A stretch of 64,000 nt of DNA, taken from Streptomyces sp. NBC_00433 (GTDB lineage Bacteria; Actinomycetota; Actinomycetes; Streptomycetales; Streptomycetaceae). Both the position numbers and the translations under genes were made by a program. Below are positions 33,953 to 43,067 of the stretch, piece after piece; position 1 is the stretch's first letter; each line of letters begins with the position of its first letter. Where the stretch lies: contig CP107926.1 in NCBI GenBank assembly GCA_036015235.1, forward strand, positions 4,979,501 through 5,043,500, in the 5' to 3' direction. The notes beneath the pieces were generated by a model. That model saw only the letters and a program-made list of their open reading frames with translations, was not told the origin of the DNA and did no database searches.

Positions 33953-34804
33953 ATGACGGACGACGTGGTGAGGGTGCGGGGGCTTCGCAAGCGGTACGGC
34001 GGGGTCGACGCGGTGGACGGGGTGGATCTCGGCATCCGGCGCGGTGAGGTGTTCGGGATCCTGGGGCCCAACGGGGCCGGCAAGAGCACGACCGTGGAGA
34101 TACTGCAGGGCCACCGGCGCCGCGACAGCGGCGAGGTCGCCGTGCTCGGGCAGGACCCGGACAGCGCCGACCGCCGATGGCGCTCGCGGGTCGGCATCGT
34201 GTGGCAGGACCAGTCGGCGGCCGCCGAGCTGACCGTCGCCGAGACCGTACGGCACTTCGCCCGCTACTACCCGCGGCCGCGCGACCCGGCCGAGGTCATC
34301 GACCTGGTGGGGCTGACCGACAAGGCGGGCAGCCGCACCAAGGCGCTGTCCGGCGGGCAGCGCAGGCGGCTCGACGTGGCGCTCGGCGTGATCGGCGACC
34401 CCGAGCTGCTGCTGCTCGACGAGCCGACGACCGGCTTCGACCCGGTGGCGCGACGGCAGTTCTGGTCGCTGATCCGCAGCCTCGCCGACGAGGGCACCAC
34501 GATCGTCCTCACCACCCACTACTTGGACGAGGCCGAGGCGCTGACCGACCGGCTCGCGGTCATCGCGGCCGGCAAGGTCGTCGCGGAGGGCGAGGCCGGC
34601 TCGCTCGGCGGGCGCGCGCAGGCCAGGGCGACCGTGCACTGGGCGGAGCCGGACGGCACCGCACGCAGCGAGGAGACCGACACCCCGACCCGCACGGTCG
34701 CGGAGCTGACCGGCCGCTTCGACGGCGAGATACCCGAACTGCGGGTCACCCGCCCCACGTTGGAGGACATCTACCTGCGGCTCATCGGATCGGAGGACAA
34801 GTGA
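33953..34804 (+). CDS. ABC-2 type exporter, ATP-binding protein
   Basis: A 283-residue ATPase subunit of the DrrA/CcmA-like group. Walker A is GPNGAGKSTTVEIL (about residues 39-52), the signature LSGGQRRRLDVALG, Walker B LLLLDEPTTGFDP and the H-loop TTHYLDEAEAL. The C-terminal extension (RPTLEDIYLRLIG) is typical of drug and lipid exporters. Its stop overlaps the permease start by 4 bases. It leads a four-gene operon with permease, histidine kinase and response regulator. Confidence 0.94.
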   Translation: MTDDVVRVRGLRKRYGGVDAVDGVDLGIRRGEVFGILGPNGAGKSTTVEILQGHRRRDSGEVAVLGQDPDSADRRWRSRVGIVWQDQSAAAELTVAETVRHFARYYPRPRDPAEVIDLVGLTDKAGSRTKALSGGQRRRLDVALGVIGDPELLLLDEPTTGFDPVARRQFWSLIRSLADEGTTIVLTTHYLDEAEALTDRLAVIAAGKVVAEGEAGSLGGRAQARATVHWAEPDGTARSEETDTPTRTVAELTGRFDGEIPELRVTRPTLEDIYLRLIGSEDK

Positions 34805-35661
34805 CCGCCGGAACCGCCGCCGCGACGGCGCTCGACCCCGTGCGGGACGACCGCACCGCACGGCTGCCCGGGGCCTGGCGCCTGGGCCTGCTGCGCGGGG
34901 CGATGGAGATCCGGATGTTCTTCCGGCTGCGCGAGCAGGTGGTCTTCACCTTCGCCTTCCCCATCGTCTTCCTCTTCCTCTTCGCCTCGATCTTCCACGA
35001 CGACATGGCCGGCACCGGCTCCACCGCGTCGCAGTACTACGTGGCGTCGATGACGGCGGCAGGCATCATGTCCACCAGCTTCCAGTCGCTCGGCATCTCC
35101 ATCGCGATCGAACGCGACGACAAGGTGCTGCGCAGGCTGCGCGGCACCCCGATGCCGCCGGCCGCGTACTTCCTCGGCAAGATATGGCTGGTGCTGGTCA
35201 CCGGCCTGCTGGAGACGGCCGCCCTGCTGGTCTTCGGCGCCACCGTCTACGACGTCGACCTGCCGTCCGACGCGTCCGGCTGGCTCACCCTCGGCTGGAT
35301 CTTCGTGCTCGGCATCACCGGCTGCGCGCTGCTCGGCATCGCGATCAGCAGCGTGCCCAAGTCGGGCAAGAGCGCCACCTCCGTGGTCGTCCTGCCCTTC
35401 CTGGTCCTGCAGTTCATCTCCGGGGTGTACATCCTCATCGACACCGTGCCCGACTGGATGCTGACCATCGGGTCGTTCTTCCCGCTGAAGTGGATGTGCC
35501 AGGGCCTGCGCGGGGTGTTCCTGCCGGACGCGGCCGCCGCGCTGGAACCGGCGGGCAGTTGGGAATTCGGACGTATCGCGCTGGTGCTGGGCGCCTGGTG
35601 CGTCGGAGGATTGGTGCTGTGCATGCTGACCTTCCGCTGGAAGAGCCGGAGCGACGGCTGA
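34801..35661 (+). CDS. ABC-2 type exporter, membrane permease
   Basis: A 286-residue membrane protein with about six helices of the ABC2_membrane type. RLREQVVFTFAFPIVFLFLFASIF is the first helix. IERDDKVLRRLRGTPMPPAAYFLGKI is the conserved cytosolic coupling region, and LPFLVLQFISGVYI lies in a late helix. It partners the ATPase just upstream (GTGA overlap). The cargo is unknown; DrrB-like pairs commonly export drugs or lipids. Its 3' end overlaps the presumed start of the kinase gene. Confidence 0.93.
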   Translation: MTAGTAAATALDPVRDDRTARLPGAWRLGLLRGAMEIRMFFRLREQVVFTFAFPIVFLFLFASIFHDDMAGTGSTASQYYVASMTAAGIMSTSFQSLGISIAIERDDKVLRRLRGTPMPPAAYFLGKIWLVLVTGLLETAALLVFGATVYDVDLPSDASGWLTLGWIFVLGITGCALLGIAISSVPKSGKSATSVVVLPFLVLQFISGVYILIDTVPDWMLTIGSFFPLKWMCQGLRGVFLPDAAAALEPAGSWEFGRIALVLGAWCVGGLVLCMLTFRWKSRSDG

Positions 35662-36902
35662 CCGGGACACCCCGGCCCGCCGCGGAAGGCCCCCGCGGCG
35701 GGCACGTCTGGGAGCGCACCTTCCTGCCCTGGGACGTCTACTTCGCGGTCGTGTGGATCGGCACGGTGCTCTTCGCGCTCGCCGCGGAGAGTCCGGGCAT
35801 CGGCGTACGCGTCGTCGCCGCCTGCCTGTTCTGCCTGCCGGTGCCCTGGTACGCGTGGGTCGGCCGCCCGCTGCTGGTCGCGCAGTCCAGGACCACGGGC
35901 ACCCGGCCCGCCGTGCGCTACCTCGTCGGCCTGGTGCTGCTCTTCCTGCCCCCCGCGGCGCTCGTCGGCGAGACCCGGCTCGCCACCTTCGCCCTCGTAC
36001 CGCAGTGCTTCATGCTGCTGCGGGTGCGCGGCGCGCTCACCGCCGTCGCGGTCGTCAACATCACCCCGGTCGCCGCCTGGGCGCTGGTCCGGCGTCCCGA
36101 CACCCACGACCTCTACTACAACTCCGTCTTCGCCGTCGTCACCCTGGCCTTCTCCGCGGTCGTCGGCAGCTGGATCATCCGCGTCCTGGAGCAGAGCGTC
36201 GAACGGGCCGACCTGGTCGCCGAGTTGGACGCCAGCCGCGGCGAGGTCGCCCGGCTGTCCGCGGAACGCGGCGCGCTGGCGGAACGCGAACGGATCTCCC
36301 GGGAGATCCACGACACCCTCGCGCAGGGCTTCACCAGCATCCTGATGCTCGTCCAGGCCGTCGAGACCGAACTGGGCGACGACCCCGCGCTGGCCCGCCG
36401 CCACCTCGCCCTCATGGCAGGCACCGCTCGGGAGAACCTGGCCGAGGCCCGTGCCCTCGTCGCCGGCAATGCCCCCGCCGGCCTGGACGGCGGCTCACTC
36501 CCCGACGCCCTGCGCCGCCTCGCCGCCCGCCACACCGAGCAGACCGGCGCGGCCGCCACCGTCGACATCACCGGACCCGTACGCGCCCTGCCCGCGGCCG
36601 TCGAGGTCGTCGCCCTGCGCAGCTGCCAGGAGGCCCTGGCCAACGCCCGCCGCCACGCGGGCCCCGCCGTCCCCGTCGCCCTCGACCTGCGGTACGCCGA
36701 GGACACCCTGCGGATCGCCGTACGCGACACCGGCCGCGGCTTCGACACCGCCGGGCCGCCGGGCACCGGCTACGGGCTGCCGGGACTGCGCGCCAGGGCC
36801 GCCGAGATGGGCGGCACCGCCGCCGTCGACAGCGCGCCCGGCCGCGGCACCGCGATCACCGTCACCCTGCCGCTCGCGGCCGCATCGAGGAGCACCCCGT
36901 GA
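35619..36902 (+). CDS. NarL-type sensor histidine kinase
   Basis: A membrane sensor kinase of up to 427 residues. About five hydrophobic segments occupy the N-terminal half. A coiled stretch (VAELDASRGEVARLSAERGALAERER) leads to the HisKA_3 box SREIHDTLAQGFTSILML, with the phospho-accepting histidine. The ATPase domain has EALANARRHAGP, DTGRGFD and GYGLPGLRARAAEMGG. The start is uncertain: a GTG at 35619 would overlap the permease gene by 43 bases, a rarer CTG at 35658 would overlap by 4. It is coupled to the response regulator by GTGA and probably senses the exporter's substrate or envelope stress. Confidence 0.9.
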   Translation: MHADLPLEEPERRLTGTPRPAAEGPRGGHVWERTFLPWDVYFAVVWIGTVLFALAAESPGIGVRVVAACLFCLPVPWYAWVGRPLLVAQSRTTGTRPAVRYLVGLVLLFLPPAALVGETRLATFALVPQCFMLLRVRGALTAVAVVNITPVAAWALVRRPDTHDLYYNSVFAVVTLAFSAVVGSWIIRVLEQSVERADLVAELDASRGEVARLSAERGALAERERISREIHDTLAQGFTSILMLVQAVETELGDDPALARRHLALMAGTARENLAEARALVAGNAPAGLDGGSLPDALRRLAARHTEQTGAAATVDITGPVRALPAAVEVVALRSCQEALANARRHAGPAVPVALDLRYAEDTLRIAVRDTGRGFDTAGPPGTGYGLPGLRARAAEMGGTAAVDSAPGRGTAITVTLPLAAASRSTP

Positions 36903-37519
36903 TCCGCATCCTGCTCGCCGACGACCACCCCGTCGTCCGCGAGGGCCTGCGCGCGATGCTCCATGCCGAGGCCGACCTCGACGTCGTCGGCGAGGCCGCC
37001 GGCGGCCCGCAGGCCGAGACGCTCGCCGCCGAACTCCTGCCCGACATCGTGCTGATGGACCTGCGCATGCCGGACGGCGGCGGCGTCGAGTCCATCGGCC
37101 GCATGACCGCGGCCGGGCTGCCCTGCCGGGTCATCGTGCTCACCACCTACGAGACCGACGGCGACATCCTCCGCGCCGTCGAAGCGGGCGCCGCCGGCTA
37201 CCTCCTCAAGGACCTCGCCCGCGGCGAACTCGCCGACGCGGTCCGGGCCGCCGCCCGCGGCGAGACCGTCCTCGCCCCCTCGGTCGCCGCCCGCCTCGTC
37301 GACCGCCTCCGCGTCCGCCCCGAACGCCCCCACCTGTCCGACCGCGAGACCGCCGTCCTCCGCCTCGTCGCGGACGGCTGCACCAACGCGGAGATCGGCC
37401 GCCGGCTCTTCATCGGCGAGTCCACCGTCAAGACCCACCTCCTGCGCACCTTCACGAAACTCGGCGTCACCGACCGCACGGCTGCGGTGACTTCCGCCAT
37501 GCGGTACGACTTGCTCTGA
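36899..37519 (+). CDS. NarL/LuxR-type response regulator
   Basis: A 206-residue DNA-binding response regulator. The receiver domain (about residues 1-120) shows the acidic pocket LLADDHP, the phospho-acceptor aspartate in VLMDLRMPDGGG and the lysine in GYLLKD. The LuxR helix-turn-helix (about 140-200) has LSDRETAVLRLVADGCTNAEI and GESTVKTHLLRTFTKLGVTDRT. It is paired with the upstream kinase and likely controls the ABC exporter operon. It is followed by the third repeat cluster. Confidence 0.95.
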   Translation: MIRILLADDHPVVREGLRAMLHAEADLDVVGEAAGGPQAETLAAELLPDIVLMDLRMPDGGGVESIGRMTAAGLPCRVIVLTTYETDGDILRAVEAGAAGYLLKDLARGELADAVRAAARGETVLAPSVAARLVDRLRVRPERPHLSDRETAVLRLVADGCTNAEIGRRLFIGESTVKTHLLRTFTKLGVTDRTAAVTSAMRYDLL

Positions 37520-37558
37520 GCATGAGGGGGCTGCCGCTGCCCCGCCGCCGTGGTCGCG

Positions 37559-37681
37559 CTCGCAGTTCCCCGAGCCCCCAGGTGATGGCCCCTTGCGGTG
37601 CGGTGCTTGCCTGCGGCCCGGCGGGGGAGAAAGCAACGCCACCGCAAGTGGCAACCACCTGGGGGCGCGGGGAACTGCGCG
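37559..37681. repeat. Third, minimal repeat cluster (one reverse and one forward copy)
   Basis: The 236-base gap 37520-37755 holds one reverse copy (37559-37579, diverged: CGAGCCCC) and one forward copy (37661-37681) of the GGGGCGCGGGGAACTGCGCG motif, 102 bases apart. It looks like the two-copy ground state of the arrays at 3986 and 17545. It is followed by a CACCCCGCAGGG element near 37720. It lies between convergent genes. Confidence 0.85.
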
Positions 37682-37755
37682 ACAAGCCACCCACACAGCG
37701 CAAGTGTGGAGTCCGGAACAGCACCCCGCAGGGAGTGGCACCGTATGGCACCCCC

Positions 37756-38598
37756 TCACGCGCGGAGCGCATACGCGTCGAGGGACCGGGCCGCCCGCCC
37801 GGTCACGTCCCGTACGGACGGGGAGACGACCGCATTCCCACCGGCCCGCAGCACGCGGAAGAGGGCCAGCTGCCACTCCACGGCCCGCGCCGGCACCCCG
37901 CCCTGCCGGAGCCGCGCCGCGAACGCGGCAGGATCCTGCGCCACGTACCGCAGCTCACCACCCCCAGAGCGCGCGAAGCGCACCCCGCGGCCGAGGACGG
38001 CGACAGCCTCGCCGTGCGTGAGCGCGGACGGTCCCGTCAGGTCGTAGACCTGGCCGCCGTGTCCGCCCGACGTGAGGGCGATCGCGGCGACCTCCCCGAC
38101 ATCCCTCGTGTCGACGAAGCTCACCGCCGCGTCCCCCGCGGGCAGCTCCAGCACGCCCCGCTCCCGCAACCCCTCGGCGAAGGCCCCGCCGAAGTTCTGC
38201 TGGAACCAGTTGGGCCGCAGCACGGTCCACTCCCGCCCCGACATCCGCACATCGTGCTCCCAGCTCGCCATCGGGACGAGCGAGGGCAACCGGTCGGCGC
38301 CCAGCACGGACAGCAGCACCACGCGCCGTATGTCGGCCGCGTCGGCGAGCAGCTGGTGCATGAGCAGCTCGGGCTCGGACTGCCAGACCGGGCCGACGAC
38401 ATAGAGGCCTTCCGCCCCTTCCAGCGCGGGCAGCCAGGTGGAGCGGTCGGACCAGTCGAAGCGGACCGGCTCGACGCCGGCGGCCGTCGCGGCGCCCGGC
38501 GTGCGGCTGGCCGCGCGGACCTTCGCGCCCCGCGCGGCAAGCGCGTCCACCACCGGCCTGCCGCTCTTCCCGGTGGCACCGATCACCAGCACGTTCAT
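37756..38598 (-). CDS. NmrA-like NAD(P)-binding protein
   Basis: A 280-residue Rossmann-fold protein of the atypical short-chain dehydrogenase group. The N-terminal MNVLVIGATGKSGRPVVDAL binds the dinucleotide. WTVLRPNWFQQNFG and FVDTRDVGEVAAIALTS are typical of NmrA/azoreductase-like proteins. The usual YxxxK catalytic pair is not evident, so it may be a redox sensor or a quinone or azo reductase. GGAG lies 8 bases before the ATG. It is divergent from an AraC regulator 133 bases away, which probably controls it. Confidence 0.9.
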   Translation of the reverse strand: MNVLVIGATGKSGRPVVDALAARGAKVRAASRTPGAATAAGVEPVRFDWSDRSTWLPALEGAEGLYVVGPVWQSEPELLMHQLLADAADIRRVVLLSVLGADRLPSLVPMASWEHDVRMSGREWTVLRPNWFQQNFGGAFAEGLRERGVLELPAGDAAVSFVDTRDVGEVAAIALTSGGHGGQVYDLTGPSALTHGEAVAVLGRGVRFARSGGGELRYVAQDPAAFAARLRQGGVPARAVEWQLALFRVLRAGGNAVVSPSVRDVTGRAARSLDAYALRA

Positions 38599-38731
38599 CA
38601 CGTCAGCTCCTTCGCGTGTGCCTTGCGACGACGACACTATGTACCGAGCTTCGGATGATGAATGCCGCAGAATCCGGGATTCATGTCCGTGCGTCCTGTG
38701 GCGACGGCGCCGCCGCCGTAAAATGCCGCGC

Positions 38732-39676
38732 ATGGACGTACTGGCCGACGCACTCGCCGCCATGCGCACCGGCCGGACGCGGTCGGCAGGCACCGAGGTC
38801 CGCGCGCCGTGGGGGCTGCGCTTCCCCGATGTCGGCGGCGCCACTTTCCACGTCGTCCTCGAGGGCGAGTGCTGGCTGCTGCCGCCGGAGGGCGCGGGCA
38901 GCGTACGGCTCGGCCCTGGTGACGCCGTTTTCCTGCGGCATGGCAGCCCGATGAGCCTCGCGGACGATCCGGCGACCGCGCTGACGGACTTCGTGCCGAG
39001 CGGCTGGGAGCCCGGCCAGACGATCGGCCGGGTGGAGATCGACGGTCCCGGGCCGCGCACGCTGCTGCTGTGCGGGGCCTATCCGCTGGGCCGGGCGCGG
39101 CCGCACCCGCTGATGGCCGAGCTGCCCGACCTCCTGCTCCTGCCGTGCAGCCCGCAGGGGCACCCGGCGCTGCACGCGGCGATCGGCCTGCTCGGCGCGG
39201 AGCTGGACGAGCCCAGGCCCGGCAGGGACGGCATCGTGCCGGCCCTGGTGGACGCCCTGCTGCTGTACATCCTGCGCGCCTGGCTCGCGGACCGGTCGGC
39301 CGAGGAGGCGCGGGGCCCGGGTCGGCAGGGGTGGGCGACGGCGCTGACCGACCCGGTGGTGGGCCCGGCGCTCGAAGCGATCCATGCCGAGCCGGCCCGC
39401 GCCTGGACGGTGGAGGAGCTGGGCGCCCGCGGCGGCCTGTCGCGCTCGGCGTTCGCCCGGCGTTTCACCGCCCTGGTGGGCACACCGCCGCTGACGTATC
39501 TGACCTGGTGGCGTATGACGGCCGCGGGCCGGCTGCTGCTGTCCGGCGACGCACCGCTGCGGGTGGTGGCGGAACAGGTCGGCTACAGCGCGGAATTCGC
39601 CTTCGCCAAGGCTTTCAAACGCGAGTACGGCATCGCGCCCGGCCGCTACCGCAGGTCCGCGGCGGCCGGCGGCTGA
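38732..39676 (+). CDS. AraC-family regulator with cupin sensor domain
   Basis: A 314-residue transcription factor. The N-terminal AraC_binding_2-like cupin (about residues 1-170) includes FHVVLEGECWLLPPEGAGSVRLGPGDAVFLRHG. The C-terminal double helix-turn-helix (about 210-310) includes WTVEELGARGGLSRSAFARRF and VGYSAEFAFAKAFKREYGIAPGRYR. ATGs at 38723 and 38732 are both possible starts. Its divergent neighbour, the NmrA-like gene, is the likely target. It ends in a very strong hairpin. Confidence 0.93.
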   Translation: MDVLADALAAMRTGRTRSAGTEVRAPWGLRFPDVGGATFHVVLEGECWLLPPEGAGSVRLGPGDAVFLRHGSPMSLADDPATALTDFVPSGWEPGQTIGRVEIDGPGPRTLLLCGAYPLGRARPHPLMAELPDLLLLPCSPQGHPALHAAIGLLGAELDEPRPGRDGIVPALVDALLLYILRAWLADRSAEEARGPGRQGWATALTDPVVGPALEAIHAEPARAWTVEELGARGGLSRSAFARRFTALVGTPPLTYLTWWRMTAAGRLLLSGDAPLRVVAEQVGYSAEFAFAKAFKREYGIAPGRYRRSAAAGG

Positions 39677-39690
39677 AGGGGCCGCGTACG

Positions 39691-39726
39691 CCGCGAGCCG
39701 CCTCGTCGGGACGAGGCGGCTCGCGG
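39691..39726. terminator. 16-bp perfect hairpin between araC-type and subtilisin genes
   Basis: CCGCGAGCCGCCTCGT (39691-39706) pairs exactly with ACGAGGCGGCTCGCGG (39711-39726) around a 4-base loop, between two convergent stop codons. Confidence 0.85.
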
Positions 39727-39749
39727 AAAGCGCGGGAATGCACCGGCGG

Positions 39750-40973
39750 CTACAGGCCGCCGGTGTAGAGCAGGCGGTTCGGGGAGCCCGCGCTGACGGT
39801 CAGCACATCGGCCGTGGCCTGGCCGGCGACCCAGTTGCGCACGTCCGCCGAGCTGGCCGAGGGGTTCTCCGCCTTGTAGAGCAGCGCGACACCGGCCGCG
39901 TGCGGGCTGGCCATCGAGGTGCCGTCCAGCGAGACGCTGCCGCCGCCGAGCTTGGCGGAGACGATGCCCTGGCCGGGCGCGTAGAGGGTCAGGCACTTGC
40001 CGAAGTTGCTGAAGCCCGTCTGCTGGTCACCGGAGTCGCTCGCGCCGACGGTCAAGGCGCCCGTGGCACTCGCGGGCGAGACGTCGCAGGCGTCGGCGGA
40101 GCTGTTGCCCGCGGCCACCACGGGCAGCACACCCGCGTCGGCCAGCGCGGTGGCGGCGTCGTTGACGGCGGGGGAGAAGGCGCCGCCGAGCGAGGCGTTC
40201 AGCACCGCGGGCTGCTTGGCGTTCTGCGTGACCCAGTCGAAGCCCGCGATGACCCCGGCCCAGCTGCCCTTGCCGGTGCAGTCGAGCACCCGGACGCTGA
40301 CCAGGCTCGCCTGCGGCGCGACACCGTAGGTGGCGCCGCCGACCGTACCGGCGACATGCGTGCCGTGGCCCTGGCAGTCCTGCCCGTCGCGGCCGTCGCC
40401 GATCGCGTCGAAGCCGGGCACGGCCCGCCCGCCGAATTCGCTGTGGCCGAAGTCGATGCCGGTGTCCATGATGTACGCGGTCGCGCCGGCGCCCTTGCGC
40501 ACCGTGGTGAACTGCCGGTCGAGCGGCAGGTCGTGCTGGTCGATCCGGTCCAGGCCCCAGGTGGCGGCCGCGGCCCTGACGCCGCTGTCGTCGACCGCGG
40601 GCGCGGAGGCGCCGGTGGTGCCCGCCAGGTCGTAGGCGCTCACCGTGGCGTTCTCCTCGACGCCCTCGACGCCGGGCATCCTGCGGACCGCGTCGAGCTG
40701 CGTGGAGTTGAGCGTGATGGCGAAGCCGCGCAGCGCGCTGCTGTAGGTGAAGAAGGGCTTCAGGCCGGTCTTCTGCGCCATCGCCGACGGGTCGAGTGCC
40801 TTCTGCACGGTGACGATGTACTGCCCCGCGATGGCGTCGTCGTGGACGCGCAGCGGGGCGAGCGCGGCGGCGGGCGTGGGCAGGGGGATGGCGGCCACGG
40901 CGGGGGTGCCGGCCGCGGTCAGCGGTGCGAGGACCAGTGCCGCGGCGGATAGGCCGCGCGCGAGGAAGCGCAT
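39750..40973 (-). CDS. Secreted subtilisin-like serine protease (S8, proteinase K group)
   Basis: A 407-residue extracellular protease. A signal peptide covers about residues 1-28, an I9 propeptide about 50-113 and the catalytic domain about 135-407. The triad is D170 (AYIMDTGIDFGH), H203 (CQGHGTHVAGT) and S353 (DGTSMASPHAAG), with oxyanion N290 (VVAAGNSS). Cysteines at about 200, 232, 296 and 327 could form two disulfides. It stands alone and is transcribed away from the region with ATG-centred palindromes. Such proteases serve nutrition or morphogenesis; neighbours do not decide. Confidence 0.95.
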   Translation of the reverse strand: MRFLARGLSAAALVLAPLTAAGTPAVAAIPLPTPAAALAPLRVHDDAIAGQYIVTVQKALDPSAMAQKTGLKPFFTYSSALRGFAITLNSTQLDAVRRMPGVEGVEENATVSAYDLAGTTGASAPAVDDSGVRAAAATWGLDRIDQHDLPLDRQFTTVRKGAGATAYIMDTGIDFGHSEFGGRAVPGFDAIGDGRDGQDCQGHGTHVAGTVGGATYGVAPQASLVSVRVLDCTGKGSWAGVIAGFDWVTQNAKQPAVLNASLGGAFSPAVNDAATALADAGVLPVVAAGNSSADACDVSPASATGALTVGASDSGDQQTGFSNFGKCLTLYAPGQGIVSAKLGGGSVSLDGTSMASPHAAGVALLYKAENPSASSADVRNWVAGQATADVLTVSAGSPNRLLYTGGL

Positions 40974-41144
40974 GTCGGGCTCCGGGAGGGTGGCGATCGT
41001 TGGCGTCCACGCAAGGGCGCGGGCGGACCTACGATCTGACGATCACCCACGGCGTCGGACCCGACACACGTACGAGGCGGGCGGTGTCAGCCGAATGGGC
41101 TCGGCATCCGCGTAGAGGGCGGGGCCTTACGGGGTACGGCCCGC

Positions 41145-41216
41145 GGCGCGGCAATGTGCCGCGGATCCCGGTGTACGGGGGCGCGCACGCGGTTCGGCCC
41201 GGCAATGTGCCGCGGG
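41145..41216. repeat. Two copies of an ATG-centred palindrome (GCGGCA-ATG-TGCCGC)
   Basis: The sequence CGCGGCAATGTGCCGCG lies at 41147-41163, with a second copy (CGGCAATGTGCCG core) at 41200-41212, 53 bases on. They sit in the 263-base gap between the protease and the ArsR-type gene. A third copy is in another gap at 43104-43116 and a fourth at about 20143-20163 within the flippase gene. Arms pair perfectly over 5-7 bases around ATG. Confidence 0.7.
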
Positions 41217-41236
41217 CTTCCGCGCGCAAGGCGGCG

Positions 41237-42265
41237 TCAGCGCTCGGCGGCCGCGTGCAGCAGCAATTCGGAGCCGAGCGCGGTGAGGGTGTGGTGGCTC
41301 GACCGGCCGCTGCGCCGGGTGGCGACGAGACCGGCCCGCCGCAGCACCGAGGCGTGCTCGCTGGCGGAAGCGGGCGACAGGCCGACCCTGCGGGCCAGCT
41401 GGCCGGTCGTCACACCGTCGGCGATCACTTCGAGCACCGCCGCCCTGCTGTGCCCGAGCAGCGCGGCCAGGCCGCCGAACGGGCCGCCCAGCGGGGTGAG
41501 CAGCCGGTGGCGGTCGCCGCCGGGGGCCGCCTGGTAGTAGAGCGTCGGCTGCTCCTCGTCCGGGTCGCAGGGCACGTACGAGCTGAAGGCGCCCGGCGCC
41601 AGCACCAGGCCGCGCCCGGCGAGGTGGTAGTCGTAGTCGATCTCCGCCGTGGTCTGGATCTCGAGCACCGGGGGCCGCCAGCGCACCCCGGGGCCGAGGC
41701 TGTCGAGCACCTCCTCGATGCCGGCGTCCCCCAACTGCCGCGTGCGGGCCGCCCGGTCCGCGGCCAGCGTCGAGGCCAGCGCCCGCCAGTACGGCGCCAC
41801 GGCCACCCGGTGGTAGGCGCGCACGGCCGCCGCCAGCCGGTCCGCCGCGGCCCGGTCGCCGTCGGCCAGGTCCCGCGTCCAGCGGGGCAGCGGGCGGTGC
41901 CTGCCGACGTATTCCAGGTCGGCGCGCAGCGCCTGCCGCGGCGTGCTCAGCAGCCGCTCCAGCTCCTCGTCCAGGGTCTGCAGGCCGATGTGCGGGCGCA
42001 GGAAGCGCGGGACGGGGTGCGCGGGGTCGCAGGAGGCGAGCTGCGCGAAGTACGGCTCCCGCGGCGGCTCCTGGGCCGCGGCGGGCTCGGGCGCCGCCAG
42101 GCCCGCACGCACCAGCCACCGCCAGCCGTCGAGGCCGGGCGGCCCGGCGCGCTGCGTCAGCCGGAAGGCGCTGAAGGTGGTGACCGCCAGCGGGCTCGGG
42201 CGGCCCGCTATCCGGGTGCGGGCCAGGTCGGTCAGCGTGAAGTGGATGCGCACGGACTCCCCCAT
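41237..42265 (-). CDS. ArsR/winged-helix regulator with long N-terminal domain (DUF5937-like)
   Basis: A 342-residue transcription factor. The N-terminal part (MGESVRIHFTLTDLARTRIAG, FSAFRLTQRAG) and central region match streptomycete regulators in which an ArsR-type winged helix is at the C-terminus. The helix-turn-helix covers about residues 265-335 (AALLGHSRAAVLEVIADGVTTGQLARRVGLSPASASEHASVLRRAGLVATRR). No metal-binding cysteine motif is visible, so this is not an arsenic sensor. The start is set at MGESVR by family pattern; the in-frame extension upstream is low complexity. Targets are unknown; it is divergent from a secreted protein gene. Confidence 0.87.
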   Translation of the reverse strand: MGESVRIHFTLTDLARTRIAGRPSPLAVTTFSAFRLTQRAGPPGLDGWRWLVRAGLAAPEPAAAQEPPREPYFAQLASCDPAHPVPRFLRPHIGLQTLDEELERLLSTPRQALRADLEYVGRHRPLPRWTRDLADGDRAAADRLAAAVRAYHRVAVAPYWRALASTLAADRAARTRQLGDAGIEEVLDSLGPGVRWRPPVLEIQTTAEIDYDYHLAGRGLVLAPGAFSSYVPCDPDEEQPTLYYQAAPGGDRHRLLTPLGGPFGGLAALLGHSRAAVLEVIADGVTTGQLARRVGLSPASASEHASVLRRAGLVATRRSGRSSHHTLTALGSELLLHAAAER

Positions 42266-42416
42266 TTGCTTCGACCAGGGCCGAAACGTGTCGCCGTAGT
42301 CATTTCTACACGGCACGGTGGATGCGCGGGGCGCCCCCGAGTGCACGGGGGGCGATCGGGGCGCCGCGCCCTGACGGCTGGTCAAGCGGCCGCCGCACGG
42401 GACGGGAGGACGCGGG

Positions 42417-43067
42417 ATGAGAGCACGGCAGCAGGTCCAGGAGCGCGGGACGCGGGACATGGCGCGCGCTTCGGTACGGACATCGGTGCGGGCTTCGGTA
42501 CGGGTCGGCAGCGCGGCCCTGGTGGCGGGCGCGGTCGCGGTCCTGCTCGCGGTGCCGGCCGACGCCAGTGCCGCGGCTCCCGGCGGCGGCGTCCCCGCCC
42601 TGCCGGGGGTGCCGGCGAGCGTGGCGGGCCTGAGCGGGCCCGTCGTCACCCACCCGGTGCAGGAGCCGTTCGACTACGCCGCGGGCGCGGTGTGCGCCTT
42701 TCCCTCGCACGCCGACTTCCCGGTGAGCGACCTGACCACCAGGACCTGGAGCGACGCCGACGGCAACCCGGTCTTCGCGATCGAGAGCGGCCCGCTCGTC
42801 ATGAAGGTCACCAACCTGGCCACCGGGAAGTCCGTCGAGCGCGACATCTCCGGCACCGGCGTGATCACGTATCCCGATCCGAATTCGTTCATCCTCAGCG
42901 GCAACGACTGGTCGGCCGGCTTCCACACCGGCTCCCAGCCGCACAACCAGTGGATCGTGGCCAGCACCTTCATGTCCGTCAAGATCACCACGGTGGCGGG
43001 CAAGACCACCGGCACGCTGCTGGCGCTGGTAGGGCCGTACGAGGACATCTGCAAGACGTTGGCCTGA
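42417..43067 (+). CDS. Secreted protein of unknown function
   Basis: A 216-residue exported protein. A basic start (RASVRTSVRASVRVG) precedes a hydrophobic core and probable cleavage near ASA (about residue 52). The mature part of about 165 residues is beta-rich in appearance (FDYAAGAVCAFPSHADFPVSDL, ITYPDPNSFILSGNDWSAGFHTG) and has two cysteines that could pair. Similar proteins are common in Streptomyces but I know no function. The ATG at 42417 follows GGGAGG; another at 42459 would shorten the signal's head. The coding DNA at 42468-42500 has an internal duplication of GCTTCGGTACGG. Confidence 0.8.
   Translation: MRARQQVQERGTRDMARASVRTSVRASVRVGSAALVAGAVAVLLAVPADASAAAPGGGVPALPGVPASVAGLSGPVVTHPVQEPFDYAAGAVCAFPSHADFPVSDLTTRTWSDADGNPVFAIESGPLVMKVTNLATGKSVERDISGTGVITYPDPNSFILSGNDWSAGFHTGSQPHNQWIVASTFMSVKITTVAGKTTGTLLALVGPYEDICKTLA

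Noticed and set aside
41237..42265. Arsenic resistance regulator
   Set aside because: Only the helix-turn-helix resembles ArsR; metal-binding cysteines and ars genes are absent.
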